A stretch of 64,000 nucleotides of DNA from Streptomyces mutabilis (lineage in GTDB: Bacteria > Actinomycetota > Actinomycetes > Streptomycetales > Streptomycetaceae), in contig NZ_BMTT01000013.1 in the NCBI RefSeq assembly GCF_014649815.1, forward strand, positions 124,001 to 188,000. The letters are read 5' to 3'. Shown here in pieces: positions 9,212-18,102 of the stretch. The notes below the pieces were generated by a model. That model saw nothing but the letters and a program-made list of their open reading frames with translations, did not search any database and had not been told where the DNA came from. Position 1 is the first letter of the stretch. Each line of letters starts with the position of its first letter. The position numbers and the translations under genes were made by a program.

Positions 9212-10456
9212 GTGGCGACGACACCCGCGCCCCCCGGGGCGCCCCCGAAGCCCACCTGGGACCCGCGTTCGGCCACCCCGATGCCGTGGCTGCGGCCCAC
9301 CATCCGGATAAGGCTCACGCTGCTGTACGGCGGCATGTTCCTGATCGCCGGCATCCTGCTGCTGTCGATCATCTACCTGCTCGCCGCCGAGGCGGTACGC
9401 ACCGGCAACCAACCGCTCTACAAGATCGTCGACTACCAGGACCTCAAGGTCGCGAGCAACGACTGTCCGGGAGTCGCCAGTGGCGGCCTGTCGCTGTCGG
9501 AGTTCAACGCCGCGATCAGCGACTGCATGGACCGCCAGCGCCAGGTCGCCCTGGACCGGCTGCTCAGCCGCTCGCTGCTGGCTCTGCTCGGCCTCGCCGT
9601 GATCGCCTTCGCCTTCGGCTACGCCATGGCCGGACGCGTCCTGTCGCCGCTGGGCCGGATCACCCGCACCGCGCGCGCGGTGGCGGGCTCCGACCTCTCC
9701 CGGCGGATCGAGCTGGACGGTCCGGACGACGAGCTCAAGGAGCTGGCGGACACCTTCGACGACATGCTGGAGCGGCTGCAGCGGGCCTTCACCGCCCAGC
9801 AGCGCTTCGTCGGCAACGCCTCCCACGAGCTGCGCACACCGCTGGCGATCAACCGCACCCTGCTGGAAGTGCACCTGTCCGATCCGGGCGCCCCGGTGGA
9901 ACTGCAGCAGCTCGGCAAGACGATGCTGGCCACCAACGAACGCAGCGAGCAGCTCGTCGAGGGCCTGCTGCTGCTCGCCCGCAGCGACAACCAGATCGTC
10001 GAGCGCAAGCCGGTGGATCTCGCGGAGGTGGCCGGTCAGGCCATCGACCAGGTGCACGCCGAGGCAGACGCCAAGGGCGTGGAGATCCGCGGCGTCCGGG
10101 AGCCCGCGGTGGTCCAGGGCAACGGCGTCCTGCTGGAGCGGATCGCCCTGAACCTCGTCCAGAACGCCGTGCGCTACAACGTGGCGGAACAGGGCTGGGC
10201 CGAGGTCACCACCTCGGTCGAGAACGGCCAGGCGGTCCTGGTGGTCACCAACACCGGCCCCGTGGTGCCGGCGTACGAGATCGACAACCTCTTCGAGCCG
10301 TTCCGCCGCCTGCGCACCGAGCGCACGGGGAGCGACAAGGGGGTCGGCCTCGGTCTGTCCATCGCGCGGTCGGTGGCCCGGGCGCACGGCGGGCACATCT
10401 ACGCGCAACCGCGCGAAGGCGGAGGGCTCGTGATGCGCGTGACGCTCCCCGTCTGA
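9212..10456 (+). CDS. cutS: CutS sensor histidine kinase
   Basis: A 414-residue membrane kinase. TM1 spans about 36-57, a short outside loop 58-118, and TM2 about 119-140. HAMP follows, then the HisKA box with His205 in ASHELRTP, and an HATPase domain ending with GVGLGLSIA. The outside loop carries two Cys (85 and 105), which could form a disulfide and fit a thiol or secretion-stress sensing role. It should phosphorylate CutR. Translation starts at GTG 9212, and the operon is cutR-cutS. Confidence 0.93.
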   Translation: MATTPAPPGAPPKPTWDPRSATPMPWLRPTIRIRLTLLYGGMFLIAGILLLSIIYLLAAEAVRTGNQPLYKIVDYQDLKVASNDCPGVASGGLSLSEFNAAISDCMDRQRQVALDRLLSRSLLALLGLAVIAFAFGYAMAGRVLSPLGRITRTARAVAGSDLSRRIELDGPDDELKELADTFDDMLERLQRAFTAQQRFVGNASHELRTPLAINRTLLEVHLSDPGAPVELQQLGKTMLATNERSEQLVEGLLLLARSDNQIVERKPVDLAEVAGQAIDQVHAEADAKGVEIRGVREPAVVQGNGVLLERIALNLVQNAVRYNVAEQGWAEVTTSVENGQAVLVVTNTGPVVPAYEIDNLFEPFRRLRTERTGSDKGVGLGLSIARSVARAHGGHIYAQPREGGGLVMRVTLPV

Positions 10457-10861
10457 GATCATGACCCCGACATCTCACCGACACCCGAGGATGTTCGCTT
10501 TGAGCGGAATTTCCAGGCCGAAGGCCCAGGAGTTGCCTGTGTGATCGATCACAGCATGGGCCTTCTCGCCACCTACTCTCCGTGATCATGCACACCGTCG
10601 GAAGGCCGGGAAAGTCCTGGTTTTCAGGGGCCCTGATCACGGGAAGTACACGGTGAGGCGCCTTTGAAGTGCGACATTCGGACCGTGTACGGTCCCCATC
10701 GCCATCCAAGCCGATCACTCATGAGGAGTCCGGTTGGGTGTCGATTGAGTAACAGACCTTGATGTGAGGCAAAATCTCCGCCTCGGGTCGGGCACAAGTC
10801 CGGCCTCTCACGCGTTACGTGCGCTGGAGACACCGCAGACACCCAGAGGGGGAGAGCGACC
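10457..10861. promoter_or_regulatory. Long control region upstream of DUF4193 gene
   Basis: About 405 bp with several dyads. At 10540-10553 there is a perfect 14-bp palindrome TGTGATCGATCACA. At 10646-10654 and 10681-10694, gtacacggt pairs with a second site that is itself palindromic (gaccg-tgta-cggtc). These look like operators for the downstream gene; the binding proteins are unknown. Confidence 0.5.
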
Positions 10862-11158
10862 ATGGCAACCGATTACGACACTCCACGCAAGACCGACGAC
10901 GACGTCGACTCGGACAGCCTCGAAGAGCTGAAGGCCAGGCGGAACGACAAGTCCGCCTCGGCCGTCGACGTCGACGAGTTCGAGGCCGCGGAAGGCCTCG
11001 AGCTTCCCGGCGCCGATCTCTCGAACGAGGAACTGGCCGTCCGTGTACTGCCCAAGCAGCAGGACGAGTTCACCTGCATGAGCTGCTTCCTGGTGCACCA
11101 CCGCAGCCAGCTGGCCCGGGAGAAGAACGGCCAGCCCATCTGCCGCGACTGCGACTGA
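10862..11158 (+). CDS. DUF4193 zinc-ribbon-like acidic protein
   Basis: A 98-residue protein. The first 60 residues are very acidic and rich in Asp/Glu/Ser. The end carries two CxxC pairs (Cys72/75 and Cys94/97), suitable for one zinc ion. This is the actinobacterial DUF4193 family, whose function is not established to my knowledge. GGGGGAGA precedes the ATG. The next gene begins 13 bp after the stop, so the two are likely co-transcribed. Confidence 0.85.
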   Translation: MATDYDTPRKTDDDVDSDSLEELKARRNDKSASAVDVDEFEAAEGLELPGADLSNEELAVRVLPKQQDEFTCMSCFLVHHRSQLAREKNGQPICRDCD

Positions 11159-11171
11159 GGCGGGGTCGGCC

Positions 11172-12122
11172 GTGACTGGCTCGACCCCTCCCTGGAAGCG
11201 CCGCTTCCACAGGCGGGAAGCGGACCAAGGGCCGCTCGACGGCCCCTTCAGTGCGCGTGACGACGAGCGGGGCCCGACCGATACGGGGACGGCCCCGCTC
11301 GACTCAGTGGCCGACCGGGGTGACCTCCCGGCGACCGCGCGGACGCCGGCACCCGCTGCCCGGCGCCGGGCAGCGGCGTTCCGGCGCAAGGCCGGACAGG
11401 GCGTCCGCAACGGCGGCCAGCGCGCCAGGGCCGCCCTGGGGCACCTCGCCGACCGGATCATCGAACTGGCGCCGCGCGTGCCCGTACGAGATCTGGCGAC
11501 GCTGCGCAGGCAGTTCCCCGGCCTCGGCCCCGAGGAGCTCGCCGACCGGCTGGTGGCCGGCGCGGCCAAGGGCACGGCCACCGTCGGCGCGGGAATCGGC
11601 GCGGCCGCGATGATGCCCGTACCGCCCGCGATGCCCACCGAGCTGGCCGCCGAGGTCACCGGTGTGGCCGCGATCGAGCTGAAGCTGATCGCCGAGCTGC
11701 ACGAGGTGTACGGCGTGCGTCCGCCCGGCACCCTCGCGCAGCGCAGCACGGCGTACCTGAACTCGTGGTCGGACGAGCGCGGCGTGGACGTGGTCAAGCC
11801 GTCGACCCTCGGCTCGGCGATGAACAGCCACATGAAGCGCCAGCTGCGTCAGCAGATCATGAAGCGGATGGTGCGCAATCTGCCGAACCTCATGCCGTTC
11901 ATGGTCGGCGCCGCCGTGGGCGCCGTGATGAACCGCCGCGACACCAGAAAGCTGGCCGACAGGATCAGGGTGGACCTGCGCAAGAAGCAGGTGCCGTGGA
12001 GCGCCCTGGACGAGCTACCGCCCTTGGAGGGGCCGCGGGACGCGCTGGACATGGGCGCCCTCACCAAGGAGCTCGGACCGAAGGGGTCCGGCCGCCCTCC
12101 CGGCGGGGACGGCGGCCACTGA
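11172..12122 (+). CDS. Conserved hypothetical protein with Gly/Ala-rich hydrophobic segments
   Basis: A 316-residue protein without a family I can name firmly. The first 90 residues are basic and disordered. A Gly/Ala-rich segment (ATVGAGIGAAAMMPVPPAMP) is followed by another hydrophobic stretch, LMPFMVGAAVGAVMNRR. This layout recalls EcsC-like or DUF697-like membrane-associated proteins, but that is a guess. The GTG at 11172 lies 13 bp after the DUF4193 gene. Confidence 0.75.
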   Translation: MTGSTPPWKRRFHRREADQGPLDGPFSARDDERGPTDTGTAPLDSVADRGDLPATARTPAPAARRRAAAFRRKAGQGVRNGGQRARAALGHLADRIIELAPRVPVRDLATLRRQFPGLGPEELADRLVAGAAKGTATVGAGIGAAAMMPVPPAMPTELAAEVTGVAAIELKLIAELHEVYGVRPPGTLAQRSTAYLNSWSDERGVDVVKPSTLGSAMNSHMKRQLRQQIMKRMVRNLPNLMPFMVGAAVGAVMNRRDTRKLADRIRVDLRKKQVPWSALDELPPLEGPRDALDMGALTKELGPKGSGRPPGGDGGH

Positions 12123-12139
12123 CACTCGCCCGCCCGGCG

Positions 12140-12601
12140 TCATGCCGCCGCCTTCGCCGCCTTCAGCGCCTCGACCAGCCGCTCGGGCTCGCGGGTCGAC
12201 AGGTACAGGTACGGAGTCGGGTCCTCCGGGTCCGTGACCAGCACGCGCACCGCCCGCGGGATATAGGCACGCAGCAGCAGGAAGGCACGGGTGTCGGCCT
12301 TGTGCGTGCGCCAGGCGCGGGCCTCCTCCGGGTCCAGGATCTCCGCCTCGCCCAGGGCGGAGAGCGGCACCTTCGCCTCGCCCGCGATCAGCGAGTCCCC
12401 CACGACGCGGATGCGGACCGCGCCGTACGAACTGGCCGCCACCGCGGCCACCGCCGTTCCGCCGGCCAGGCCGCCCAGCATCGGCAGCGTGCCGAAGGGC
12501 AGCAGGATCAGGGCGAACGAGAGCCCCACCAGGAAGGACCCCAGCCACCAGGAGCGGGGCGCGGTGAGGCGTTCTTCGTAAGGGGCGGTGGAGAGCTGCA
12601 T
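12140..12601 (-). CDS. DUF3093 membrane protein
   Basis: A 153-residue protein with two membrane helices near the N-terminus (about 18-37 and 41-58) and a cytoplasmic beta-rich domain. It matches the actinobacterial DUF3093 family, of unknown function. The start MQLSTAPYEERL at 12601 is used because the longer frame upstream is antisense to the thioesterase gene. It is convergent with the preceding gene, with 17 bp between stops. Confidence 0.85.
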   Translation of the reverse strand: MQLSTAPYEERLTAPRSWWLGSFLVGLSFALILLPFGTLPMLGGLAGGTAVAAVAASSYGAVRIRVVGDSLIAGEAKVPLSALGEAEILDPEEARAWRTHKADTRAFLLLRAYIPRAVRVLVTDPEDPTPYLYLSTREPERLVEALKAAKAAA

Positions 12602-12658
12602 GCACCAAGCTTGGCACGGTATCGGTGTTCGGCCGACGCGCGGGTAAGGTCTGCGCCT

Positions 12659-13243
12659 GTGAGTGGTACTTCCCCTGGTCTCCAGCCCCCCGCCGATGCC
12701 GTGAAACCCGTACGGCACCCCGACGCGCCCGCCCCCGGCGAGCCGCTCGGTGCCCACTACGGCCAGTGCTTCGGCTGCGGCGGCGACCAGCCCCACGGGC
12801 TGCACCTCGAGGCGCGCGCCGGTGAAGGCGTGTCGATCACCGCCGAGTTCACCGTGCGACCCGCCCACCAGGGCGCCCCCGGCCTGGCGCACGGCGGCGT
12901 GCTGGCCACCGCGCTGGACGAGTCCCTGGGCTCGCTGAACTGGCTCCTGCGCACGATCGCGGTGACCGGGCGGCTGGAGACCGACTTCCTGCGGCCGGTG
13001 CCCGTCGACACCACGCTGTACCTGGAGGCCGAGGTGACCGCGGTGGCCGGCCGGAAGATCTACTCCACCGCCACCGGCCGGATCGGCGGACCCGACGGCC
13101 CGGTGGCCGTACGCGCCGACGCCCTCTTCATCGAGGTCAAGGTCGAACACTTCGTGAACCACGGCCGCCAGGAGGAGATCCGCGCCGCCATGGACGACCC
13201 CGACCAGCTCCGCCGCGCCCGCGCCTTCGAGGTGAACCCGTGA
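12659..13243 (+). CDS. PaaI-type hotdog thioesterase
   Basis: A 194-residue hotdog-fold protein with the family motif LAHGGVLATALDE in the central helix. The N-terminus contains a CFGCGG motif often seen in actinobacterial members. It probably hydrolyses acyl- or aryl-CoA thioesters. GTG at 12659 is preceded by TAAGGT eight bases upstream with no ribosome site, suggesting a leaderless transcript. Its stop overlaps the dut start in GTGA. Confidence 0.85.
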   Translation: MSGTSPGLQPPADAVKPVRHPDAPAPGEPLGAHYGQCFGCGGDQPHGLHLEARAGEGVSITAEFTVRPAHQGAPGLAHGGVLATALDESLGSLNWLLRTIAVTGRLETDFLRPVPVDTTLYLEAEVTAVAGRKIYSTATGRIGGPDGPVAVRADALFIEVKVEHFVNHGRQEEIRAAMDDPDQLRRARAFEVNP

Positions 13244-13818
13244 GCCTCCCCGACCCCGGACACCGTGAGCCCCGACCGGACCTCGAGGTCCTGATCCGCC
13301 GCGTCGACCCCGACGTACCGCTCCCGGCGTACGCGCAGCCCGGTGACGCCGGCGCGGATCTGCGGACCACCGTCGACTGCGAACTCGCGCCCGGCGACCG
13401 AGCCGTACTGCCCACGGGCGTGTCTGTGGCGCTCCCGGAGGGGTACGCGGCCTTCGTGCACCCGCGATCCGGTCTCGCGGCCCGCTGCGGCGTCGCCCTC
13501 GTGAATGCCCCGGGGACGATTGATGCCGGGTACCGTGGGGAGATCAAGGTGATCGTGGTGAATCTCGATCCGCGCGAGAGCGTGCGGTTCGAGCGCTTCG
13601 ACCGGATTGCCCAACTGGTCGTCCAGCAGGTCGAGAGGGTCCGCTTCCGACAGGTCGCGGAGCTTCCCGACTCGGCGCGGGCCGAGGGGGGCTTCGGGTC
13701 CACCGGCGGCCACGCCGGGACGGACCGGGCAAGCGGCACAAGCGGTCAGGTCGCCGATGGTGGCCCGACGGGTGGGAATCGATACGCTTCGGTCGTATCC
13801 GACCGGGAAGGACAGTGA
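13240..13818 (+). CDS. dut: dUTP diphosphatase
   Basis: A trimeric-type dUTPase of 192 residues. The conserved motifs are present in order: DAGADL, PRSGLAARCGVALVN, GTIDAGYRGEI, RIAQLVV and the C-terminal GGFGSTG that closes over the nucleotide. It hydrolyses dUTP to dUMP, keeping uracil out of DNA and feeding dTMP synthesis. The tail after GGFGSTG (about 40 residues) is longer than in most dUTPases and poorly conserved in style. Translation is coupled to the thioesterase by a 4-bp overlap. Confidence 0.95.
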   Translation: MSLPDPGHREPRPDLEVLIRRVDPDVPLPAYAQPGDAGADLRTTVDCELAPGDRAVLPTGVSVALPEGYAAFVHPRSGLAARCGVALVNAPGTIDAGYRGEIKVIVVNLDPRESVRFERFDRIAQLVVQQVERVRFRQVAELPDSARAEGGFGSTGGHAGTDRASGTSGQVADGGPTGGNRYASVVSDREGQ

Positions 13819-13819
13819 C

Positions 13820-14572
13820 GTGTTCGGACGTCGCAAGAAGAGGGATGCCGCCGAGGACGCGGCCGGCGAGGCCGAGCAGGTCGTCGACAGCGTCGACACC
13901 GAGGCGGACGGGGAGCGCGAGCGCGTGAGGCTCGAGCCCGAACCGCGGCCCGACGGGCCCTGGGACAGCGCCGAGGTCCGCGACCCCGCCGAGGGCCGGG
14001 TGGACCTGGGCGGTCTCTTCGTACCCGGAGTCGAGGGCATGGAGCTGCGGGTGGAGGTCGCGGGCGACGCGATCGTCGCCGCGACCGTCGTGCTGCGCGA
14101 CAGCGCCATCCAGCTGCAGGGCTTCGCCGCGCCCAAGCGCGAGGGCATCTGGGGCGAGGTGCGTGAGGAGATCGCCTCCGGCATCACCCAGCAGGGTGGC
14201 ATCATCGAGGAGGTCGAGGGCCCGCTGGGCTGGGAGCTGCGGGCGCAGGTCCCGGTGCAGCTGCCGGACGGCACGGGCGGCTTCCAGGTCGTGCGGTTCG
14301 TCGGCGTCGACGGTCCCCGCTGGTTCCTGCGCGGAGTGATCTCCGGACAGGGCGCGGTGCAGCCGCAGGCCGCCGGGCTGCTGGAGCAGATCTTCCGGGA
14401 CACGGTCGTGGTCCGAGGCGAGGGCCCGATGGCCCCCCGCGACCCGATCGTCCTCAAGCTCCCCAACGACGCGCAGATGGTCCCCGAGGGCGTCCAGCAG
14501 GAGGAGGGCTCCCGCTTCTCCGGCGGCATGGGCCAGCTCCAGCGCGGCCCGGAGATCACCGAGGTCCGGTAG
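13820..14572 (+). CDS. DUF3710 domain protein
   Basis: A 250-residue soluble protein. It opens with the basic FGRRKKRD, followed by an acidic stretch and a DUF3710 domain (about 50-230) containing APKREGIWGEVREEI. The family is conserved in actinobacteria next to dut; no biochemical role is known to me. GTG at 13820 lies one base after the dut stop, with GGGAAGGA upstream. A terminator follows. Confidence 0.88.
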   Translation: MFGRRKKRDAAEDAAGEAEQVVDSVDTEADGERERVRLEPEPRPDGPWDSAEVRDPAEGRVDLGGLFVPGVEGMELRVEVAGDAIVAATVVLRDSAIQLQGFAAPKREGIWGEVREEIASGITQQGGIIEEVEGPLGWELRAQVPVQLPDGTGGFQVVRFVGVDGPRWFLRGVISGQGAVQPQAAGLLEQIFRDTVVVRGEGPMAPRDPIVLKLPNDAQMVPEGVQQEEGSRFSGGMGQLQRGPEITEVR

Positions 14573-14604
14573 GCGAGGACTCGGTACGGATTCCCGTACG
14601 TGAC

Positions 14605-14636
14605 GCAGGGGCCGCATCCCGGGGTGCGGCCCCTGC
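14605..14636. terminator. Terminator after the dut/DUF3710 operon
   Basis: A perfect 12-bp stem (gcaggggccgca with its complement at 14625-14636) has an 8-nt loop, 33 bp after the DUF3710 stop. Confidence 0.85.
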
Positions 14637-14695
14637 GGCGTGCGGGCGTGTTCCGGGGGCACGGGGCGGGCAGGGCCGTTGAACCCTCCCGGACT

Positions 14696-14710
14696 CCTCG
14701 CGATACCGGC
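14696..14710 (+). repeat. 15-bp direct repeat, copy 1
   Basis: cctcgcgataccggc occurs here and identically at 18806-18820. The two copies bracket the ABC ATPase remnant and kdpDE. Confidence 0.6.
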
Positions 14711-14729
14711 GCCCGGTGCACGGCGGCTC

Positions 14730-15419
14730 ATGAGTCGGGTGGTCACCGGGGCCATGGTGCGTGTGGAGGGCGTGCGCAAGGCGTACGGTCACGGCGCCGC
14801 CGCCGTACACGCCCTGCGCGGCGTCTCCTTCGAGGTGCCGCGCGGTGAGCTCGTCGCCCTGAAGGGGCGGTCGGGTTCGGGGAAGACCACGCTGCTCAAC
14901 ATCGTCGGCGGGCTGGACGCGGCCGACGCCGGGCGGGTCCGGGGCGACGGCCACGAACTCGCGGACCTGGACGAGGACGGGCTGCTGACCCTGCGCCGGG
15001 ACCGCGTCGGCTTCGTCTTCCAGTCCTTCGGGCTCATCCCTGTCCTCACGGCCGCCGGGAACGTGGGCGTCCCGCTGCGACTGCGCCGGACCCCACCGCG
15101 CGAACGCGAGGAGCGCGTCGCACTGCTCCTCTCCCTCGTCGGCCTCGCCGACCACGCCGCCCAGCGGTCCGGTGAGCTGTCCGGCGGGCGGCAGCAGCGG
15201 GTCGCCGTCGCCCGCGCCCTCGCCAACGACCCGGCGCTGCTGATCGCCGACGAGCACCGGTCAGCTGGACGCGGAGACCGGGCACGCCGTGATGGAGCTG
15301 CTGCGGGCCGTACGCAGCGAACGGGTCACCGTCCTGGTCGCCAGTCACTGCGCGACGATCTCCCCGTCCCGGAGCTTCAGCACCCGGTCGGCGAGGTCCA
15401 GCAGGGTGGCGTCGTGGGT
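14730..15419 (+). pseudogene. Broken LolD/MacB-type ABC transporter ATPase with inverted 3' end
   Basis: The N-terminal two thirds are a normal ATPase of the LolD/FtsE/MacB class: Walker A GRSGSGKTT, Q-loop FVFQSFGLIPVLTAAGNV, signature LSGGRQQR and the start of Walker B LLIADE. At about 15255 two bases appear to be missing (GACGAGC-ACC where DEPTGQLD is expected), shifting the frame. The new frame continues MELLRAVRSERVTVLVASH to about 15348. After that, the expected C-terminus is present only on the minus strand: 15345-15419 read backwards gives THDATLLDLADRVLK, then LRDGEIVAQ and a stop. No permease gene follows. An alternative start is ATG 14754. Confidence 0.85.
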
Positions 15420-15540
15420 ACCGGGGCGTCAGGGTTCCGTCAAAGAGCACCGGCGTCCCGTATTCCGACCTGATTCGTCGGGATTGCTGGCCGTAAGGTC
15501 GACGCTGCGCAGCCAGCGCTGACCGGAAGACAATGAGGCC

Positions 15541-18102
15541 ATGGGACGCGGCAAGCTTCGGATCTACCTCGGTGCGGCACCGGGCGTCGGCAAGACGTAC
15601 GCGATGCTGTCCGAGGCGCACCGCCGCGTGGAGCGGGGCACGGACTGCGTCGTGGCCTTCGTCGAGCACCACGGCAGGTCGCGCACCGAAGTCCTGCTGC
15701 ACGGTCTGGAGCAGGTGCCGCGCCGGGAGCTGGTGCACCGCGGCGCCGTCTTCACCGAACTGGACCTCGACGCGGTGCTGGCACGCGGCCCCGGGGTCGC
15801 CCTGGTGGACGAACTGGCGCACACCAACGTCCCCGGCGCCCGCAACGCCAAGCGGTGGCAGGACGTGGAGGAGCTGCTGGCCGCGGGCATCGACGTGATC
15901 TCGGCCGTCAACATCCAGCACCTGGAGTCCCTCGGCGACGTCGTCGAGTCGATCACGGGCGTACGGCAGCAGGAGACCGTGCCGGACGAGGTCGTACGGC
16001 GGGCCGACCAGATCGAACTCGTGGACATGTCGCCCCAGGCACTGCGTCGGCGCATGGCCCACGGCAACATCTACCAGCCGGACAAGGTCGACGCGGCCCT
16101 GTCCAACTACTTCCGCCCCGGCAACCTCACCGCCCTGCGCGAGCTGGCCCTCCTGTGGGTGGCGGACCGGGTCGACGAGTACCTGCAGCAGTACCGCAGC
16201 GAGCACCGCGTCTCGAAGATCTGGGGCTCGCGCGAGCGCATCGTGGTCGGCCTCACCGGCGGCCCCGAGGGGCGGACCCTGATACGCCGGGCCGCGCGCC
16301 TCGCGGAGAAGGGCGCGGGCGGCGAGGTGCTGGCCGTCTACATAGCCCGCAGCGACGGGCTCACCGCGGCCTCCCCGAAGGAGCTGGCGGTGCAGCGCAC
16401 CCTGGTCGAGGACCTCGGCGGCACCTTCCACCACGTGCTAGGCGACGACATACCGGCCGCCCTGCTCGACTTCGCGCGCGGCAGCAACGCCACCCAGATC
16501 GTCCTCGGCTCCTCACGCCGCAAGGCCTGGCAGTACGTCTTCGGCCCCGGCGTCGGCGCGACGGTGGCCCGCGAGTCCGGCCCCGACCTGGACGTCCACA
16601 TCGTCACGCACGAGGAGGTCGCCAAGGGCCGCGGACTGCCCGTGGCCAGAGGCGCACGGCTCGGCCGCTCCCGGATCGTCTGGGGCTGGCTCACGGGCCT
16701 CGGCGGACCGGTCCTGCTGACGCTGCTGCTGAACACCGTCCACCTGGGCCTCGCCAACGACGTCCTGCTCTACCTGGCACTGACCGTGGCAGCCGCACTG
16801 CTCGGCGGCCTCTACCCGGCGCTCGCCTCGGCCGCGGTCGGCTCCCTCCTGCTCAACTGGTTCTTCACGCCCCCGGTCAACCGGATCACCATCGCCGACC
16901 CCCGGAACATGCTTGCGCTCGCCATATTCGTGGGCGTCGCGCTCTCCGTGGCCTCCGTAGTCGACGTCGCCGCCCGCCGCACCCACCAAGCCGCCCGCCT
17001 GCGCGCCGAGTCGCAGATCCTCTCCTTCCTGGCCGGCGACGTCCTGCGCGGCATGACCAGCCTGGAGACCCTGCTGGAACGGGTGCGCGAGTCCTTCGGC
17101 ATGGAGTCGGCCGCCCTGCTGGAACGTGAGGGCGACGTGGAGCCCTGGACCTGCGCCGGCCGCGCCGGTACGGGCCCGCCGGTGCGGCGCCCGGAGGACG
17201 CCGACGTGGACATGCCAATCGGGGACCACATGGCCCTCGCGCTCACCGGCCGCGTGCTGCCCGCCGAGGACCGCCGGGTGCTGGCCGCGTTCGCCGTCCA
17301 GGCCGCCGTCGTCCTGGACCGGCGGCGCCTGCGCGAGGAGGCCGACCGGGCCCGCGCGCTGGCCGAGGGCAACCGCATCCGCACGGCGCTGCTGGCCGCC
17401 GTCAGCCATGACCTGCGTACGCCGCTCGCCGGGATAAAGGCGGCGGTCACCAGTCTGCGTTCCGACGACGTTGCGTGGTCCGATGAGGACCGGGCCGAAC
17501 TCCTGGAGGGCATCGAGGAGGGCGCCGACCGCCTCGACCACCTCGTCGGGAACCTGCTCGACATGTCCCGCCTCCAGACCGGCACGGTCACGCCGCTGAT
17601 CCGCGAGATCGACGTCGACGAGGTCGTGCCGATGGCCCTCGGCGGGGTGCCCGACGGAAGCGTCGAGCTGGACGTGCCCGAGACGCTGCCCATGGTCGCC
17701 GTCGACGCCGGGCTGCTGGAGCGGGCGATGGCCAACCTGATCGAGAACGCCGTCAAGTACAGCCCCGCCGGCCGGACCGTCCTGGTCGCCGCCAGCGCCC
17801 TCGCGGACCGCGTCGAGGTGCGGGTCGTCGACCGGGGGCCGGGCGTGCCGGACGACGCCAAGGAATGCATCTTCGAGCCCTTCCAGCGGTACGGCGACGC
17901 CCCGCGCGGCGCCGGAGTGGGCCTCGGCCTCGCCGTGGCCCGGGGCTTCGCCGAGGCGATGGCCGGCACCCTGAACGCCGAGGACACCCCCGGCGGCGGC
18001 CTCACCATGGTTCTCACCCTCCGCGCGGCGGGCTCACCCGCCGGTACTCCCCCCTTCGCGACCGCGGGAAGCGCGACAGCAGAAAGGCAGGCCGCCCGAT
18101 GA
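15541..18102 (+). CDS. kdpD: KdpD sensor kinase for potassium
   Basis: An 853-residue KdpD. The N-terminal KdpD domain has Walker A GAAPGVGKTY (about 11-20) and DELAHTNVPG. A Usp-like domain occupies about 230-360, four membrane helices about 375-475, a GAF-like region about 490-600, and HisKA has His623 in VSHDLRTP. The HATPase ends with GVGLGLAVA. KdpD senses low potassium or osmotic state and phosphorylates KdpE. GAGG lies four bases before the ATG. The kdpFABC pump genes are not in this window. kdpE overlaps by ATGA. Confidence 0.95.
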   Translation: MGRGKLRIYLGAAPGVGKTYAMLSEAHRRVERGTDCVVAFVEHHGRSRTEVLLHGLEQVPRRELVHRGAVFTELDLDAVLARGPGVALVDELAHTNVPGARNAKRWQDVEELLAAGIDVISAVNIQHLESLGDVVESITGVRQQETVPDEVVRRADQIELVDMSPQALRRRMAHGNIYQPDKVDAALSNYFRPGNLTALRELALLWVADRVDEYLQQYRSEHRVSKIWGSRERIVVGLTGGPEGRTLIRRAARLAEKGAGGEVLAVYIARSDGLTAASPKELAVQRTLVEDLGGTFHHVLGDDIPAALLDFARGSNATQIVLGSSRRKAWQYVFGPGVGATVARESGPDLDVHIVTHEEVAKGRGLPVARGARLGRSRIVWGWLTGLGGPVLLTLLLNTVHLGLANDVLLYLALTVAAALLGGLYPALASAAVGSLLLNWFFTPPVNRITIADPRNMLALAIFVGVALSVASVVDVAARRTHQAARLRAESQILSFLAGDVLRGMTSLETLLERVRESFGMESAALLEREGDVEPWTCAGRAGTGPPVRRPEDADVDMPIGDHMALALTGRVLPAEDRRVLAAFAVQAAVVLDRRRLREEADRARALAEGNRIRTALLAAVSHDLRTPLAGIKAAVTSLRSDDVAWSDEDRAELLEGIEEGADRLDHLVGNLLDMSRLQTGTVTPLIREIDVDEVVPMALGGVPDGSVELDVPETLPMVAVDAGLLERAMANLIENAVKYSPAGRTVLVAASALADRVEVRVVDRGPGVPDDAKECIFEPFQRYGDAPRGAGVGLGLAVARGFAEAMAGTLNAEDTPGGGLTMVLTLRAAGSPAGTPPFATAGSATAERQAAR

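Noticed and set aside
10540-10553. cAMP-receptor (Crp) box
   Set aside because: The half-sites TGTGA and TCACA are separated by four bases, where Crp sites have six.
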